A DNA stretch of 64,000 bases, from positions 1,178,001-1,242,000 of the forward strand of contig OX596338.1 in NCBI GenBank assembly GCA_951394405.1, in the 5' to 3' direction. The translations under genes and the position numbers were made by a program. This document shows positions 1 to 12,276 of this stretch, piece by piece; the first letter of the stretch is position 1; every line of letters starts with the position of its first letter. The notes under the pieces are model-generated. The model was not told the origin of the DNA. It saw only the letters and a program-made list of their open reading frames with translations, and made no database searches. The DNA is from Coprinellus micaceus (lineage: Eukaryota > Basidiomycota > Agaricomycetes > Agaricales > Psathyrellaceae).

Positions 1-1083
1 CGCTGGACTGAAGCTATGGCAGCGTGGGATTGTAATAGAACTTGGAGGGGGATTGCTTCCATCGCTTCCCGTCGCCTTTCGGCCTTCCTCATATCTGCTG
101 CCTTCCGACGGTTATTCTCTTCGTCGTCTTCGTCTTCATACTCACTTTCCTCCTCCGAGTCCCAGTCGTCACTGTCGAGCTTTGAATTGAGCGAGACGGT
201 GAGAGATAAGGAATGTGGTGTTGCAACAATACGATTCAGTCTGCTTAGCATGGGCTCAACTTGTCGCATAGGGATGAGGAGCTGTGAACGGCCTGGCAGA
301 GGCTCGATCGTCGGGATTGTGACGTCCTTCCAGATCGAAGGTGCGGCCTGCGTCACCGCCCTCCAAAAATTGGGCACCAAGGATAAGGTTCCCGGGGCGA
401 ATGTCGCCATCTTGTTGATCTCGTCGAAGTCTTTCCCGGGGAATCCGGTGCGTATTGTGTCCAAATAGTAGGCAAAAATTCGATCCCATAGTTCGAGTGG
501 TAGCCTGCGCCAAGCAGCTCGGATGGTGAAGCAGGCACGCATTCTCAACAAGGTTATCGCTTCTGCCCGCTTGAGACCCTCGAGCATGGGTGACTGGCGA
601 TTGGCCTCTCACTGGATCAGCGCTCGAAGTGCAGCGCACTTGCGGTTTGAGTCGTGGTAAACCGTTACGACTTGTTGCATCTCCGTTTGAGAGAGAGACC
701 TTGCAATGCTCACGATAGGCGGGGGCAGCCCGAGCTAGAAACAAACGAATTGCAGGTTGGATACCGAAAACTCCCCTCCTGTCGAACCTGACGCTCACCT
801 GGTGGAGACGATATTCTGCCATTCTCTTGTCGTCTTGCTCGTATGATGATGCGAATCTAGAGCCGATGCGCTGCGTGTATCGCAATCATGAGCCGTAGAG
901 TCCCAGAAAGAAAGACAAACAACCAGCTTGGCATACCTCGGGACAATTAGGCTGAAATCGACCAATGGATATGTTCTTCACAGTTTGCAGGACTTGCCAC
1001 TCCTCGAGGCTCCAGCGAGTTGCTTTGAACTCCGCTACTCCTCTAACCGCCGATTCTTTGGCCACGAGGCCGCCTCGTTCCCG
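1..1083 (-). pseudogene. F-box protein, partial at window edge, with in-frame TGA
   Basis: Substrate-recognition type F-box protein (SCF ubiquitin ligase adaptor by family). Three exons read in phase: 1083-937 (a helical segment containing EFKATRWSLEEWQ), 870-799, and 734 to the edge. The F-box core RRLPLELWDRIFAYYL lies at about 510-460, followed by the usual W-containing segments (PNFWRAV, PSIWKDV) and an acidic stretch EDEDDEE. A TGA at 611-609 interrupts the third exon; coding similarity to the relative at 43600-44996 continues across it, so it is unlikely to lie in an intron. Either the gene is decayed, or translation begins at the ATG at 587, which would keep the F-box but lose the N-terminal helices. 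The C-terminus lies outside the window. An upstream open stretch at 1043-1324 may be a further 5' exon; I could not join it. Confidence 0.7.
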
Positions 1084-1629
1084 CTAACGCCCAACGATAA
1101 TCTTTGCCTCCCGCATTCCTGGAAGTATCCAATATCGCATTCGTCTCAGCGGGACGAACGAAAAGAAGAACATTCCGGGAATTGGCTTGGATACCATTGG
1201 CTGTGAGCTTGGAATCGTCACTGAGAGCACTCGCATGGGCCGAGATGGTGGTCGAAACCGAGCTGGAGTAAGCCTGGGCGCTTGCTTGTTCAGGGCGGCC
1301 TGAACTCTGGGAAAGCTTGCCCAAAGCCTCCTCGCGGTAAGTATGTCAAGACGTCGAGAACCTCATCCATGAGGTCAACGGCTTATAATCAGTTGAAAGC
1401 CAAGCCGCTTGATCAGAAGCCAGTGGGACGGCAGTGATTACCGTGGTAATTTGCTCAGGCTGTGCTCATACTGCCGGAAGGCCGGCAGCCCTTCATCTTT
1501 TCTACTCCCTCCACCCTCAAGTATTCGCCTCGTATTCCACCAGGGGAATAGCCCTTCCTATCAAGGGTTTCCCTATAATCTAGTCGGAGACGACCACCCA
1601 CATTCATTTCTTCAAACACGCCCTCCACG

Positions 1630-3598
1630 ATGCAACTTCTACCTACCGGACTTCTCTTGTTGTCCTCCTTAGCTCAAGTAGCGCTCTCGGATGACTGGCC
1701 ATCGGTCCAATACCAGGCGCTAGAGCAACTATTATACGAAGGCAGGCGACCAGATGGATCGAGTCTTTCTGCCTTGGTTCACCCATGTCGGAAACGTCCA
1801 ACAACCCTGGCGTCGGTAGCCGCGGAATGGCTGCGATTCGTGAGTGCCCCTGTCAATACCTGTCAAGAGTTTTATTGAACGGAAGCGCAGGCATTTCACG
1901 ACATGGCTACCCATAATGTTGACGACGGTACTGGAGGCTTGGACGGGTCCTTGGTATATGAGTTGGAGCGACCCGAGGCGCGTTTTCACTGTTCTGTCCG
2001 ATCTCCGGTCTGCTGACGCCGTTGCTACAGAATTTTGGTCTAGGCTTTAACCAGACCTCCTCCGACTTCGAGCTGTTCCCTAACAGGCTCATATCAAGAG
2101 CTGATGTTATGTCCATTGGCGCCATCCAGGCTGTCGCAACATGTGGCGGGCCTATCATCCCCTTCAGAGGTGGTCGGATCGACGTCTGGGAGGCCGGCGG
2201 ACAGGGATCCCCAGAACCCCAGCACGACATCGAAACGCTCACCGAGAACTTCAGGAAGCAGGGCTTCACCAAAGAGGAGATGATCAAGCTCGTTGCGTGC
2301 GGGCACACCATGGGTGGAGTGCGCAGTGCGGACTTCCCACAGCTCGTCCCTGCGAATCCCAGCTCGTCGGTCACGGTCATCACCGACTTTGATACGACTC
2401 AGAACTTCGACAACAAAGTCATCACGGAATACCTCGACGGGACGACGCAAAACGTTTTGGTCGTCTCAGACAACAAGACCATGGTGTCCGACCTTCGCGT
2501 CTTCGAGAGCGATGGCAACGCTACCATGCGAGCCTTGTCCGATGCTGAGACCTTTCAGAACGAGTGCCGAGATATCCTGGGCCGAATGCTTGACGTTGTT
2601 CCGAAAAGCGTCACCCTTACAGACGAGATCACTCTGATGCACGAGAAGGTGCCGTACGCCCAGCTTGCCGTGGAGAAGGACAAGCTTGTGTTCAAGGCAG
2701 GATTGCGGGTACGTCTACCCTTGGCGGTCTTAGGCCTTGGCTAACCTCGAGGTAGTTGACACAAAAAGTCGACACTACCCCAAGCACTTCTAGGGTGGTG
2801 ACGATGTTTTGGTGCGACAGGTACGGCTCCAACAAGGACTGCAAGAGCAGCACCAAGTCTTCTCCATCCGTCAAGACGCTCCTCGAGAGTCCCGACCTTT
2901 CCCCCGTCACCCTCAACCTCGGCTACTACTTCGTCAGTTACAGCTTCGTCGTTCCCATCACCGCGTCGGAGTCGATCTCGCAGTTCTGGTTCGAGGTTGA
3001 CGAAGCCGACGGTTCCAGCGCCACGGCTTACACCAAGAACGGCACGAACTACATTGTCAACCAGGACCAACTCTTCTTCACGCCCATGTTGAGCACCCAG
3101 GACATGATCTCGAACGCGTCTTATACCAAGGTGTACACGAACCGCGAGGGAGAGGCGTTCTACCGTTCCCTCAACCTCGTCGTCGCTGTGCGAGACGATA
3201 TGTCGCCTTCTCGCGTCTATGCCGATGGGCACGACGCCGCCATTCCGCTCTTCCCCTACGCCATCTCGGGCACTTTTGATTTCACGAAGAACGACAGCAT
3301 GACTTCCGTGGACGGGTACAAGTTTTACCAGGGCGTGTTCAACACATCCGGAAACCAAGTAACTCTTGACATTCATGCGGATGCCAGTGGAAAGACTGTT
3401 ACACAAGAGTTCGTGGCGACGTCCCCACTGGATAGTACGGTGTATATTGCGCCTGCGGACGTGAGCACGGATAAGAAGTCGAGCGTGAAGGCCCAGAGTA
3501 CGTCAGGAGCGGTATCGACAGTAATGAAGGGCGGCTGGACCGTCTCAGCACTTTGTGCAGTCGTTGCCGGAATGGCGTTTAGTTTGCACTTGCTATAG
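1630..3598 (+). CDS. GPI-anchored haem peroxidase (plant/fungal peroxidase superfamily)
   Basis: Secreted haem peroxidase, predicted to oxidise substrates with H2O2 at the cell surface. Four exons: 1630-1839, 1891-1977, 2031-2708, 2756-3598, giving about 605 residues. A signal peptide (MQLLPTGLLLLSSLAQVALS) opens the protein. The distal site is R69-F-A-F-H73-D, the proximal site ACGHTMGG with His near residue 191, and ISRADVMSIGA is the conserved helix between them. The second half (about 320 residues) is a beta-rich extension not found in classical lignin or manganese peroxidases. The C-terminus ends in a hydrophobic tail after a small-residue stretch, as in GPI-anchored proteins. The second intron (1978-2030) appears to begin with GC rather than GT. 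I see no clear manganese-binding set, so the substrate is unknown. The family call is firm; the exact subclass is not. Confidence 0.85.
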
Positions 3599-3857
3599 TC
3601 GCCCCCCTGTCCCCCCTCTACCCACATCCTGGACATTCTCGGACGCTTCGATACATAGAGCACCTATGGATTATACTTATTACTTATAGCCTATCCCAGC
3701 CCTTTAGGTGGTAGACACCACTAATACCCCGCATGGACACTCAGTACATAGTGCTTGCTGAAGATTTCGAGAGAAATCGACGATACATTAGTCCGCGGTA
3801 TCAGAGGAACCGAGATTATACAAATACAAGTTGAATCTTCATCACCCTCGCCTGCCT

Positions 3858-4456
3858 CTAAGTGTGCAAGAGCTTCGCATCAATGATCTCCTTCGTCAGG
3901 CCCTCCTCTCCGTCCCTGACCTCAATGACCTTGCTCACGTCCGCCTGTACGCTGTTGCATCAGCAAAGCTGGTAGACAGTGCGGGGCAGAGAACCAGTGG
4001 AACGCACCGTGTTCTGGAAATTGAGGAGTGCACTTGCATGCAGCGTCAAGAGGCTAATCTCGCTGGATACAGGCGACCAGTTGATCAGGACGAGCGGAAA
4101 TGATTTACGACCATCCTTATGCTGGAGTTCGTAGGACAGCACCACGTAGCGTGGCGAGTTCTCGGGTAGCTCTGTCGATCAAGCGTTGGGTACACATCCA
4201 ACAGAATCGTATCGAGGCACCGTCATGGTGATTAGCATCTATGGAAGGTCATCGGAGCTTGTGAGTGCTCACCTTCAGCCAACTCCTCCAGACTTATGTT
4301 GTCGAACTGCTCCACCTCCTCCATAATCAACTTTGCCTTGTTAATCTTGATGACCAGCGCCGCGCTCCCCTCATTCCGCCTGGCGAACCTGAACTTCCTC
4401 AGGCTATCCTTGATAGATTGGGGGATGTCGACGGTGGTTTGGGAGGGAGCCTGCAT
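3858..4456 (-). CDS. Glia maturation factor (ADF-homology, Arp2/3 debranching)
   Basis: Small ADF-homology protein that in other fungi and animals binds Arp2/3 and removes actin branches; cytosolic. Exons 4456-4273 and 4171 downward, then a last exon ending at TAG 3860-3858, about 143 residues, matching the usual family length. Recognisable segments are TVDIPQSIKDSLRKFRFARR near the start, RYVVLSYELQHKDGR and FPLVLINWSP in the middle, and the closing GLTKEIIDAKLL. The first ATG of the continuous frame is 4456; many fungal relatives have a tiny upstream exon, and the sequence around 4480-4495 could hold one, so the start may move. It faces the phosducin-like gene head to head with 280 bp between the two ATGs. 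Confidence 0.88.
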
Positions 4457-4736
4457 GTGTCGGGGTGCTGATCAGTGGTCTGCTGAAGATGTGCTGGGAC
4501 ATGAATCTGACCATTGCGGGTATGAATGTGGGTATGAGCAGGTGGTGGGAAGAGGAAGGGCACTGCGCAAGGGCGCTTCGAGGGGCAGTGATACTAGATT
4601 GGGTTGAGAAGATAAGATAAGATTAGATCTGCCTATCGCCAGCCCACAGCTCGTCACGCGTGCCCTCCAGGTGCGACATCAACCGCCAGAGTCCCTTGGT
4701 TTCATTCCAACATAAAGACACGCCTCCCGAGTACAT

Positions 4737-5952
4737 ATGGTGCGCAACACGAAGGCTGGGTAGATCAAGAATCTAACTCGTCGCCTGCTCAGTACGCAGA
4801 TATCGAGGCGCTAGTGCTCTCCGGGGAATTGTTCAACGGACCCTCGGGTACTAACTCCCCACCTCGATCGCCATCCCCTGACCGCGATCCAGGATGGCAC
4901 GACGAAGAGTACGAGCTGGCGATGGAGGAGCAGCGTAGGAGGGACCAAGCCCTCGACTATGACTCTGACGATGCTCGACGGGACGCTATCAAGGCCCAAA
5001 TTGCCAAAGAGAATCAGCCTGAGTCGATCGGCATGGGTCCTGGGCGGACAGGGGTGAAGGGTGTGATCAGGGATAGAAACGAGGCAGAGGAGCTGGAGCG
5101 AGAGAGAAAGGCGAGGGATATAAACGCGCTGAGGCAAAAAATGGAGAAGACCAACCTTGGGGGAAAGACATATCTCGAAGAGGAAAGGGAGAAAGCTGCG
5201 AGGGGCGAGAAGGCAGACCAGTTGGTGGAGTTGGAACTGGAGAAATACCAGCAGGAGCCACGGCGTGATCCTTTGGGGCGGCCAAAGGAAGGAAGGTTCG
5301 GTCACCTTCGGGAGATTGGGATGAAAGGTTTCTTGGGAGCTGTCGAGAAGGAGGAACGCGGGATTTGGGTGGTGGTTCACCTCTTCGACCCCGTGAGTGT
5401 ATGGATATATGGAAATCCTTCCTTGGCTCACTCTCTACTATGCGATAGTCTCTCGATCGTTGTTATTCAGTTGACGAAACTCTGGCCCGATTGGCACGTT
5501 TATATCCTGACACCAAGTTCTTGCGAGCACGAGCAGCTGCCCTCGGATTTGCGTCCAAAGCATCTTCACTACCAAAGCGGCCTTCTGCCACCAGAAGAAC
5601 GAATACTATTGCTGAAGACAAGGAAGATGATCCATACGGCTCGGACCCCGAATCTCAGGACGAGGGAGAACTATTAGACGAGGACGACGTGGACCTCGAC
5701 ATGCTTCCAACACTCCTTGTGTATAGAGACGGGGACCTCGTCTTCAACTGGGTGAGGGTCGACTGGGAGGCTGGGCCCGCCGGGATAGAAGAACTGCTCG
5801 ATAAGTAGGTGACCAGTCCACCACAACGGACCATGCCCTCATCCCTTCGCTCTAGGAACCACATACTCCCAAAGCGAGGGCCTCATTACAATCTGGGGCT
5901 ACCAAGCGACGACGAGGACGATTTCGACTTACTGCTCAGCGATGAAGATTGA
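4737..5952 (+). CDS. Phosducin-like protein (thioredoxin-fold G-beta / chaperonin cofactor)
   Basis: Phosducin family proteins assist G-beta-gamma assembly or CCT-mediated folding of actin and tubulin; cytosolic. Four exons: ATG 4737-4739, 4793-5392, 5449-5804 and 5856-5952, 351 residues. The first exon holds only the start codon, immediately followed by a GT; phase through all joins is correct. The N-terminal half is helical and charged; the thioredoxin-like half begins at RGIWVVVHLFDP, continues with CYSVDETLARLARLYPDTKF, and contains LPTLLVYRDGDLVFNWVRV. An acidic linker rich in Asp/Glu and the tail DDEDDFDLLLSDED are typical of the family. Two G-gamma genes lie in the same window, though 44 kb away; a link is only suggestive. 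Confidence 0.85.
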
Positions 5953-6373
5953 ACGGACCCTCCCGTCGCGTTGTCCGTGCGGTACAGGCTGTACTGACTC
6001 GGGGGTGTACTTGTGCTCCAACCTGTTACCAACTCACTGATTGTAATACCAATGGCTTATATCTCATTTTGGCTCGAGATCTGTAGGTTGGGGTGCCGCT
6101 TCCTCTATGAGCTGTCGGAGCTGATCAGACGAGTCGTTTGTTGTTTTTTCTACCTCAGGAAATGTCGAAGTATCGGATTACACTGCTCCAGATGAAGTTA
6201 GGTCTCTGCCACGACCGCCTGCATTTATATGGCCTTCCGCCTATCTTGGTAGTACGGACCGCTCGGTGCCGCCAATTCAAAATCAATATCATATTCACCT
6301 CTAATGTAAGTACCCCGTCATTTCGTTCCTTCGTCTCCCACCACATCGTTGGCTTCCACCCCGGTCATCTCCA

Positions 6374-8132
6374 ATGTCGTGCTGCTCTAGCAAAAACATA
6401 ACCGCGCTATCGGACAACGACGCTGTGAAGGTTGTGAATGAGGCCTACAGTGCGCGTGCACTGAGGGCAGGAGAGGACACCCAACGCGAGTCCGGCTTCC
6501 CTTTTCCCTTGGTAGCACCCATGCTCATCCTTGTTTAGATTCGAAGACGGTTGCAGCCGCCTTTGGATTCTCCGCTGAGGAGCTCGGTTCCATCCCTGCA
6601 GGGTCGAACATGGGCCTCAGCTGTGGCAATCCTACGGCGCTTGCGAAGCTGAAGGAGGTTCGATCAGCCCACCCAAATAGCAAAAGAAGGAAAGCTGACC
6701 TGTGGAAAGGGAGAGCGCGTCCTTGATCTAGGGTCCGGAGGAGGGATCGACATCTTCCTCGCCGCTTTGAAGGTGGGCCAGACTGGCCAGGCTATTGGCC
6801 TCGATGGTTCAGCGGTGTGTTATACTGTTCCTTGAGATGCCGCACAAGAACGAAGCAGCTGACAGAAGCATCTTAGGAAATGGTCGCCTTGGCAAGGGGA
6901 AACGCAGCGAAGCAGGGTTTGAAGCCACCGCACGTCGCATTCGTGCAAGCTGCCTTGGAGAAGGAGCTCCCGATCGAGTCTAATTCCATCGATTGCATTA
7001 TATCCAACTGTGTCATCAACCTCCTCCCGTTGGCAGGAAAAGCCAACGTCTTGAAGGAGGCATTCCGTGTTTTGAAGCCTGGCGGGCGTCTCGTGCTCGA
7101 TGATGTGAGTTCAACTTATTTAGTTAGTACATTTGTCACTCACCGATTGACCGTCAGATTATCGCAAAGAAACCTCTCCCGCCCAATGTCAAGGACAACC
7201 TCGCTAGCTATGTGAATTGTATCTCTGGTGCTATCACTGAAGGAGAGTATCAAGCAATCGTAGACGACGCTGGGTTCAAAGGTACCCTTCCTACGAGGTT
7301 CTCTCACCTCAAGTTCGCTCAACCGTTGCTGATAGACACCCTGTTTTTGGACCGCAAGAGTGATCTCAACGTTTACTGGGACTTGAAGGACGGATCCGAT
7401 GACCGCTCTCCCTGCTGCCAGGACACGATCGACCTTATGAGCTGCCCCGAATGGCCTCAGGACTTCGATGTCAACGAGTGGGCAGGTCAGTGCAAATGCT
7501 CACGATTGGGCAGTATCCACCGCTGATGATACCTCGTCGCGAGCCTAGGTTCTTACCAAATATACGCAGTCAAACCACTCAGTAGTGAACCAGTGATCAT
7601 CCCTCCGGCCTGCCTTTTGAGGTGGTGGGACGCGTACCCCGTCGTAAAGGCATCCCTTCCATTTCTTTCAGCCGATGAAGTTGCGACCCTTGTCCGCGAC
7701 CCCGCTCTAAAAACCAACGACAAAATCGCAGTTATCGATGTTCGTAGGAACGACCACGCAGTACGTCTGCGGTATCACTTCACGAAGGCAATGCGGTCTA
7801 ACCTGGTGTAGGGCGGACATGTTCGGGGGAGCGAACAGTGGCCCGCACAGACCTTCTACGACGATTTACCAGGCTTCTTCACAAAGCATAGGAACAAAGA
7901 GAAAGTCATCTTCTACTGTCAGAGTTCCAACGGCAGAGGACCACGGTCCGCTGGATGGTACGTTTAAACCCATAGACCGTGGATCCACTAACTGTTTGCC
8001 AGGTACCAAGACTACCTTGATTCCAAACCACAGGAAATCCACGCATCGAAGGCGTATGTCCTCGGAGGAGGCATTAAAGGCTGGAAGACCAAGTTTACTA
8101 ACGACTCTGAACTCCTCGACTATGATCCGTAA
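6374..8132 (+). CDS. Arsenite methyltransferase fused to a Cdc25/Acr2-like rhodanese domain
   Basis: Eight exons in continuous phase (6374-6485, 6539-6657, 6710-6814, 6877-7104, 7158-7485, 7549-7760, 7812-7957, 8003-8132) encode 459 residues. Residues 1 to about 305 are an AS3MT/ArsM-type methyltransferase: [22 protein letters not shown], the SAM motif [31 protein letters not shown] and NCISGA. The three conserved arsenic-binding cysteines are present at about C66, C157 and C209. Without a stop the frame runs on through [12 protein letters not shown] into a rhodanese/Cdc25-fold domain (about 320-459): [19 protein letters not shown], then the loop [16 protein letters not shown] with C404-X5-R410, the signature of Acr2-type arsenate reductases and Cdc25. 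Inferred role: arsenate to arsenite to methylarsenicals in one polypeptide. The first intron appears to be GC-AG. A rhodanese with another sulfur or phosphatase role is the main alternative for the C-terminal half. Confidence 0.88.
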
Positions 8133-11100
8133 ATTCCCAGGTTTGGACTATACACGGCCAAAGCGTTGTGTATTCACGCCACAGTAACGGTGAATAAAAC
8201 CAACGGGCGCTGTAGATGTTAAATATGCAGCTAAGAAGCGTTCAAAATGCTGAGATTCGAGAGAGAGGGCCGATGATAAGAGAAGGCGTCGTTTGATTGA
8301 GCCACAGTTTAAGTTGTTCGCATGTGTGGGTCGCGACGTCAGCAACATGTTCACGCGCCCTGACTTGAGCCGGATCATCTTGATAAACCTCCCATATGGT
8401 CGAGAAGTTAACCTCGACCTATAAACTATGAGTATCATTATATCGGTTCCTCAGTTAAAATGGCCTACCTTTTGGGCCAATTCTTCAAGAGAGCCATCGA
8501 GCGCGTTCCCGACGGACTTGGCGGCTTGGTCCACCTTTCCCATGACAACATCGAAACCTTGCTGGAAGATCCTCTCCTTATTTTGGTCCACGAAGTCCCT
8601 GAACAAGGCCTGTGGATGCGGACATTGGGCTCAAGCGACGACCGCGAGGAGAAGTAAGCGGATTCACCTTTCGTCGTCGCGCGCTGCCACCACCTGTCCC
8701 ACACTCCGCCATAGCCCTTTTGTATCCTTCGCGAAGTTGCTTCCGAACGTGAGGCGCCATTGTGCGCGAAATGTCCTTCTGGTGGTCTACGACCCTCCCT
8801 TTAACCCTATGCATGCATTGCTTCATGATGACCCTCGCCTCTTCCAGGCAAACTTCGGTTAGAATATTCGCCCGATCCTGGAGCCCGATAGTCGCAGAAT
8901 CTTGGACTTCTCGGAGGAGGTTCGCAACGCGCTTCAGTATTTCGTCTTCCAGTGGACGAAACGAGAGGTGCCGGAACTGAGAACTCCAGGAGCGGGCAAT
9001 AGACTTTGTGAATGGCCCAGCAAGCTCAACATTTAGGTCAATGTGAAATATTCCATCCCGGGCGAGCGCTGCTCGTGCGTGAGTGACGATGGCTGCGGTA
9101 GTAGCTCAGGGAAGACTCACTTGCACGGTAGGCATTCCAGTCCATACTTGCGGCGAGCTTGTCGACCATTCCAACGGCCTTTTCAGCCGCCTACGAAACA
9201 TGAATTAGATCTCCTGGGTCGGCTCACTAGAGGAAGTTGACGACGCACCTTGGTGGTCCCATTTTTACATTTTTGGGACAATCCTACCCTCAGTTGCCTT
9301 TTCAGATCTCTCACGCAAACGTCCACGAGCTCGGAGAACCCCTGGACATCAGCGTGCAGTGATCAGGCTTTGCTCAATGGCAATAGGGAGCATTGATAGC
9401 GCACCTGGGACAACCGCACAGCGATCCCGCCGGCCACTGAATGCATCCCGTCCAATGTGTCCGAATGCCCGGATTCACCCAACTCGCGTACTAGGAAGAC
9501 GCTGATGTCCTTTTCACCAGCACTTTCCCATTTGCTTTGGAAGGCCGCTCTGTCTTCCGCGGTTACATTCCCAATGCCCCGGGCATATATCTGAATGGAA
9601 GTGGTGAAGGCGAGTAGCCGGGCAAGGAACGACCTGGCCGTTCGCCCTCGCGATGCAACAGTCAGGCGGTGGCACCATTTTTGGAGTGCAGGAATCCCGG
9701 TGTCCTCGATATTGCAGAAACAGGTGGCGTCTTCACCACCATCCACCTGTTCTAAACCAGGAACAAGCCATTAGTGGGGGGGAGTCAATAAATACGAAAG
9801 CATACTAGTCATGCGAAGATAGTCTCTGCTAGAACAAGTGAACACTGGAAGATTGACGCCTTTGTAGTGTTACGGGTTGTCATTAACGAAGCGGCAGTCT
9901 TCAAAGGTTTCGGGACAAACGCACCATTGCATTCGTTTTCACAGTCAGGCGTAGCTATTGAAGGGCTCGACTGTGAGCAACCCCAGCCTCCAACGCATTT
10001 GACAGGTTCAATTGATGCTCACCTTCAAGTTCCCTCAGTCCTGCTCGAAAATCTTCAATGATGATGCCTCGTGAATGCTGCAATGGAGTGAGGGGCGCCT
10101 TAAATGGTGACTTTGGCGATGTATGCCCATACCTCGGAGCGCTCCAAAGAGCAGAACGCATATATGTCTTTTCGGGCCAGCCCAAGTTCGGTTTCGATCT
10201 CCTGCTCCTCGACTTCCAAAGCACATCTCTTTTTGGACGCATTCCAAGCTCGCGATAGCGCAGTCTGAAGGGACTCCTCGCATTCCATTCGCTGTTGCTC
10301 TAGAGCTCCGTGGTCAATGGAAGGCAAACCATCTCCGCCCAGGGACCCTGTGATTATTCAAACAACTTCGGGAAAGCGCTCAGAGGAGTACAACCTTACC
10401 GTCAGCTTCCTTGACATGCTCTTCAACTTGCCTTTGGCGTTTGGGAGGTCGGCCCACGTTGGTAGTATCAAGCTTTCTTTTCAGGGGACCATCACCGGGA
10501 AGCGCATCATCGGGAGGCACCCGGATACTCTTCATGTCAGCAGATTGTAGAGCTTCGATGCGACTGTCAAGCATGTCCTTCTCCCGTTCGAGCCTTGCTA
10601 CTTCATGGCTAAATGCTATTCATGAAGACTTTAGAGTACCACAGGTGGTTATGCGAAAATTAATGTACCTTCTGCCACTATCTTGCTTGAGCAATGCCTC
10701 TCCTGCAGTTCTTCGAGTCTCACATTCAAGTCAGCAATCCGGCCTTCCATTGCTTGGAGCCTGGGGTTATTATCGAGGTTCAAGGTTCCAATAACCTCTG
10801 CGCAGGCAATATCGTCGCATTTGGTCGCAACAAACGTGATAGAGTGATCGTCATAACTAGCCACCTACGTTCAGCATCTGGTCGTTATATGAAGAGTGGA
10901 ATACACACTTTCCGTCTGGTTCGTGTGGCATTAACACGATAGCAAATTGCATTATTCGGCAATAGTGACCCACGCACCCACTTGGTATCATCGTTAGAGG
11001 TTTCAGCCTTGACAAGAGAGACAAACGTACTCTTAAGTTGAAGTTTAAATGCCTCTCCGAGAAGGTCTAATGAGTGACCGTCGGTCGGTCAGAAACTACC

Positions 11101-12270
11101 TGGAGGGTCCACCAGCGCCATAACGCACCTCTGGCAATCTTGTCATCAACGGCTCGCACTATGGGCGCAAGAATCCAAACACAATTTGCCTTCTTCATGT
11201 AATCCTTTGCAACGAGGTTTCGTGCAACGTTTGCATCCCCAATCCCTGTATCAGTACAGTTAGGTGGGTTCTCTAGCCAAGACACCTATGTGGTAGATAC
11301 AGCTCACCAGGAAGATCGACAAGGACTGCGCCAGTTGACAAGGCTTCTGCGTTGCACCGAACACGCACTTGGCGAATCAGGGGCCAGAAGGCCGATGGGC
11401 GGAAACGTGCTTTGATACTGCTCAGGTGGTGTTCCGGGGGCTGGTAAGAGGAGTCGATGTACTCCCTTATCATCCGGCTGAAGCCCTCTGCGCTGTCAGA
11501 GACAAGCTCCTTTGTCGTACCCAGCGTGCGTATCACTCCTGATGGAATCCAATTAGCAACTGATCTGCATAGGGACAAATCCAGGCACACCCACTTCGAT
11601 CCAAGGCCATGACACGGTCAACCGTCATGTGAACGAGTTCTTCGAATTTGACTTCGGGGTACACAGCCTGAATCTAGGGCAACCAAGGTATGCATCCTGA
11701 AGGTGTTGATACAGATACGGGAAATGTACCTTGTGCCAAGCAACCCCAGAAGGGGTTTTCGTATCGACAGGACGCCTTGTAGCAACACCGTGGTCCCCAA
11801 CCAGGTCAGAAAAAAGAGCAGAGATCTCGCTTTTCCATTCGTCTTCAGTCAGAAAGTCAACTTCACCAATGATGGTCGCTTCATCATGGTATGAAATCTC
11901 GGTAACAACTGATGTGCAGGCTGAAGTGGGAAGCCTTAGACTGTCTTAACAGACGACCAGCTATGGGAGAGGTCGGCGTACCTTGTGAGCAGCTCGTCGG
12001 AATGATGTTGCCTAAGGGCACGTCAGCGGGCAAGCCTACAACAAACGTTTTGGACGTACATTGGAGGATTGCATTCAGAATGGAAGACTTCCCAACTCCG
12101 GTTGCTGTTCGAACAAGTGAGACGTGCAAGAGCGAACGAGGATGACAGGACACTCACCTCCGCATATAGCGATTAAAGTGGCTGGGGGACCTTGGGACAT
12201 CAAACTTCGGAAACCAAAGAGTCAGATGAAATTGTGTGCCCGCCTCCCGAGCCAAACGTACGCTTCGACT

Positions 12271-12276
12271 TCCTTT
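12271..12276. repeat. Target-site duplication (left) of element copy 1
   Basis: TCCTTT, identical to 13013-13018 on the other side of the element. Confidence 0.8.

Noticed and set aside
928..1206. 92-codon plus-strand open frame
   Set aside because: Lies opposite the exon 1083-937 of the F-box gene, which reads better as protein.
8148..8438. 96-codon minus-strand open frame as a separate gene
   Set aside because: It overlaps the last exon of GTPase copy A in another frame; the in-phase reading VEVNFSTIWEVY matches the paralogues.
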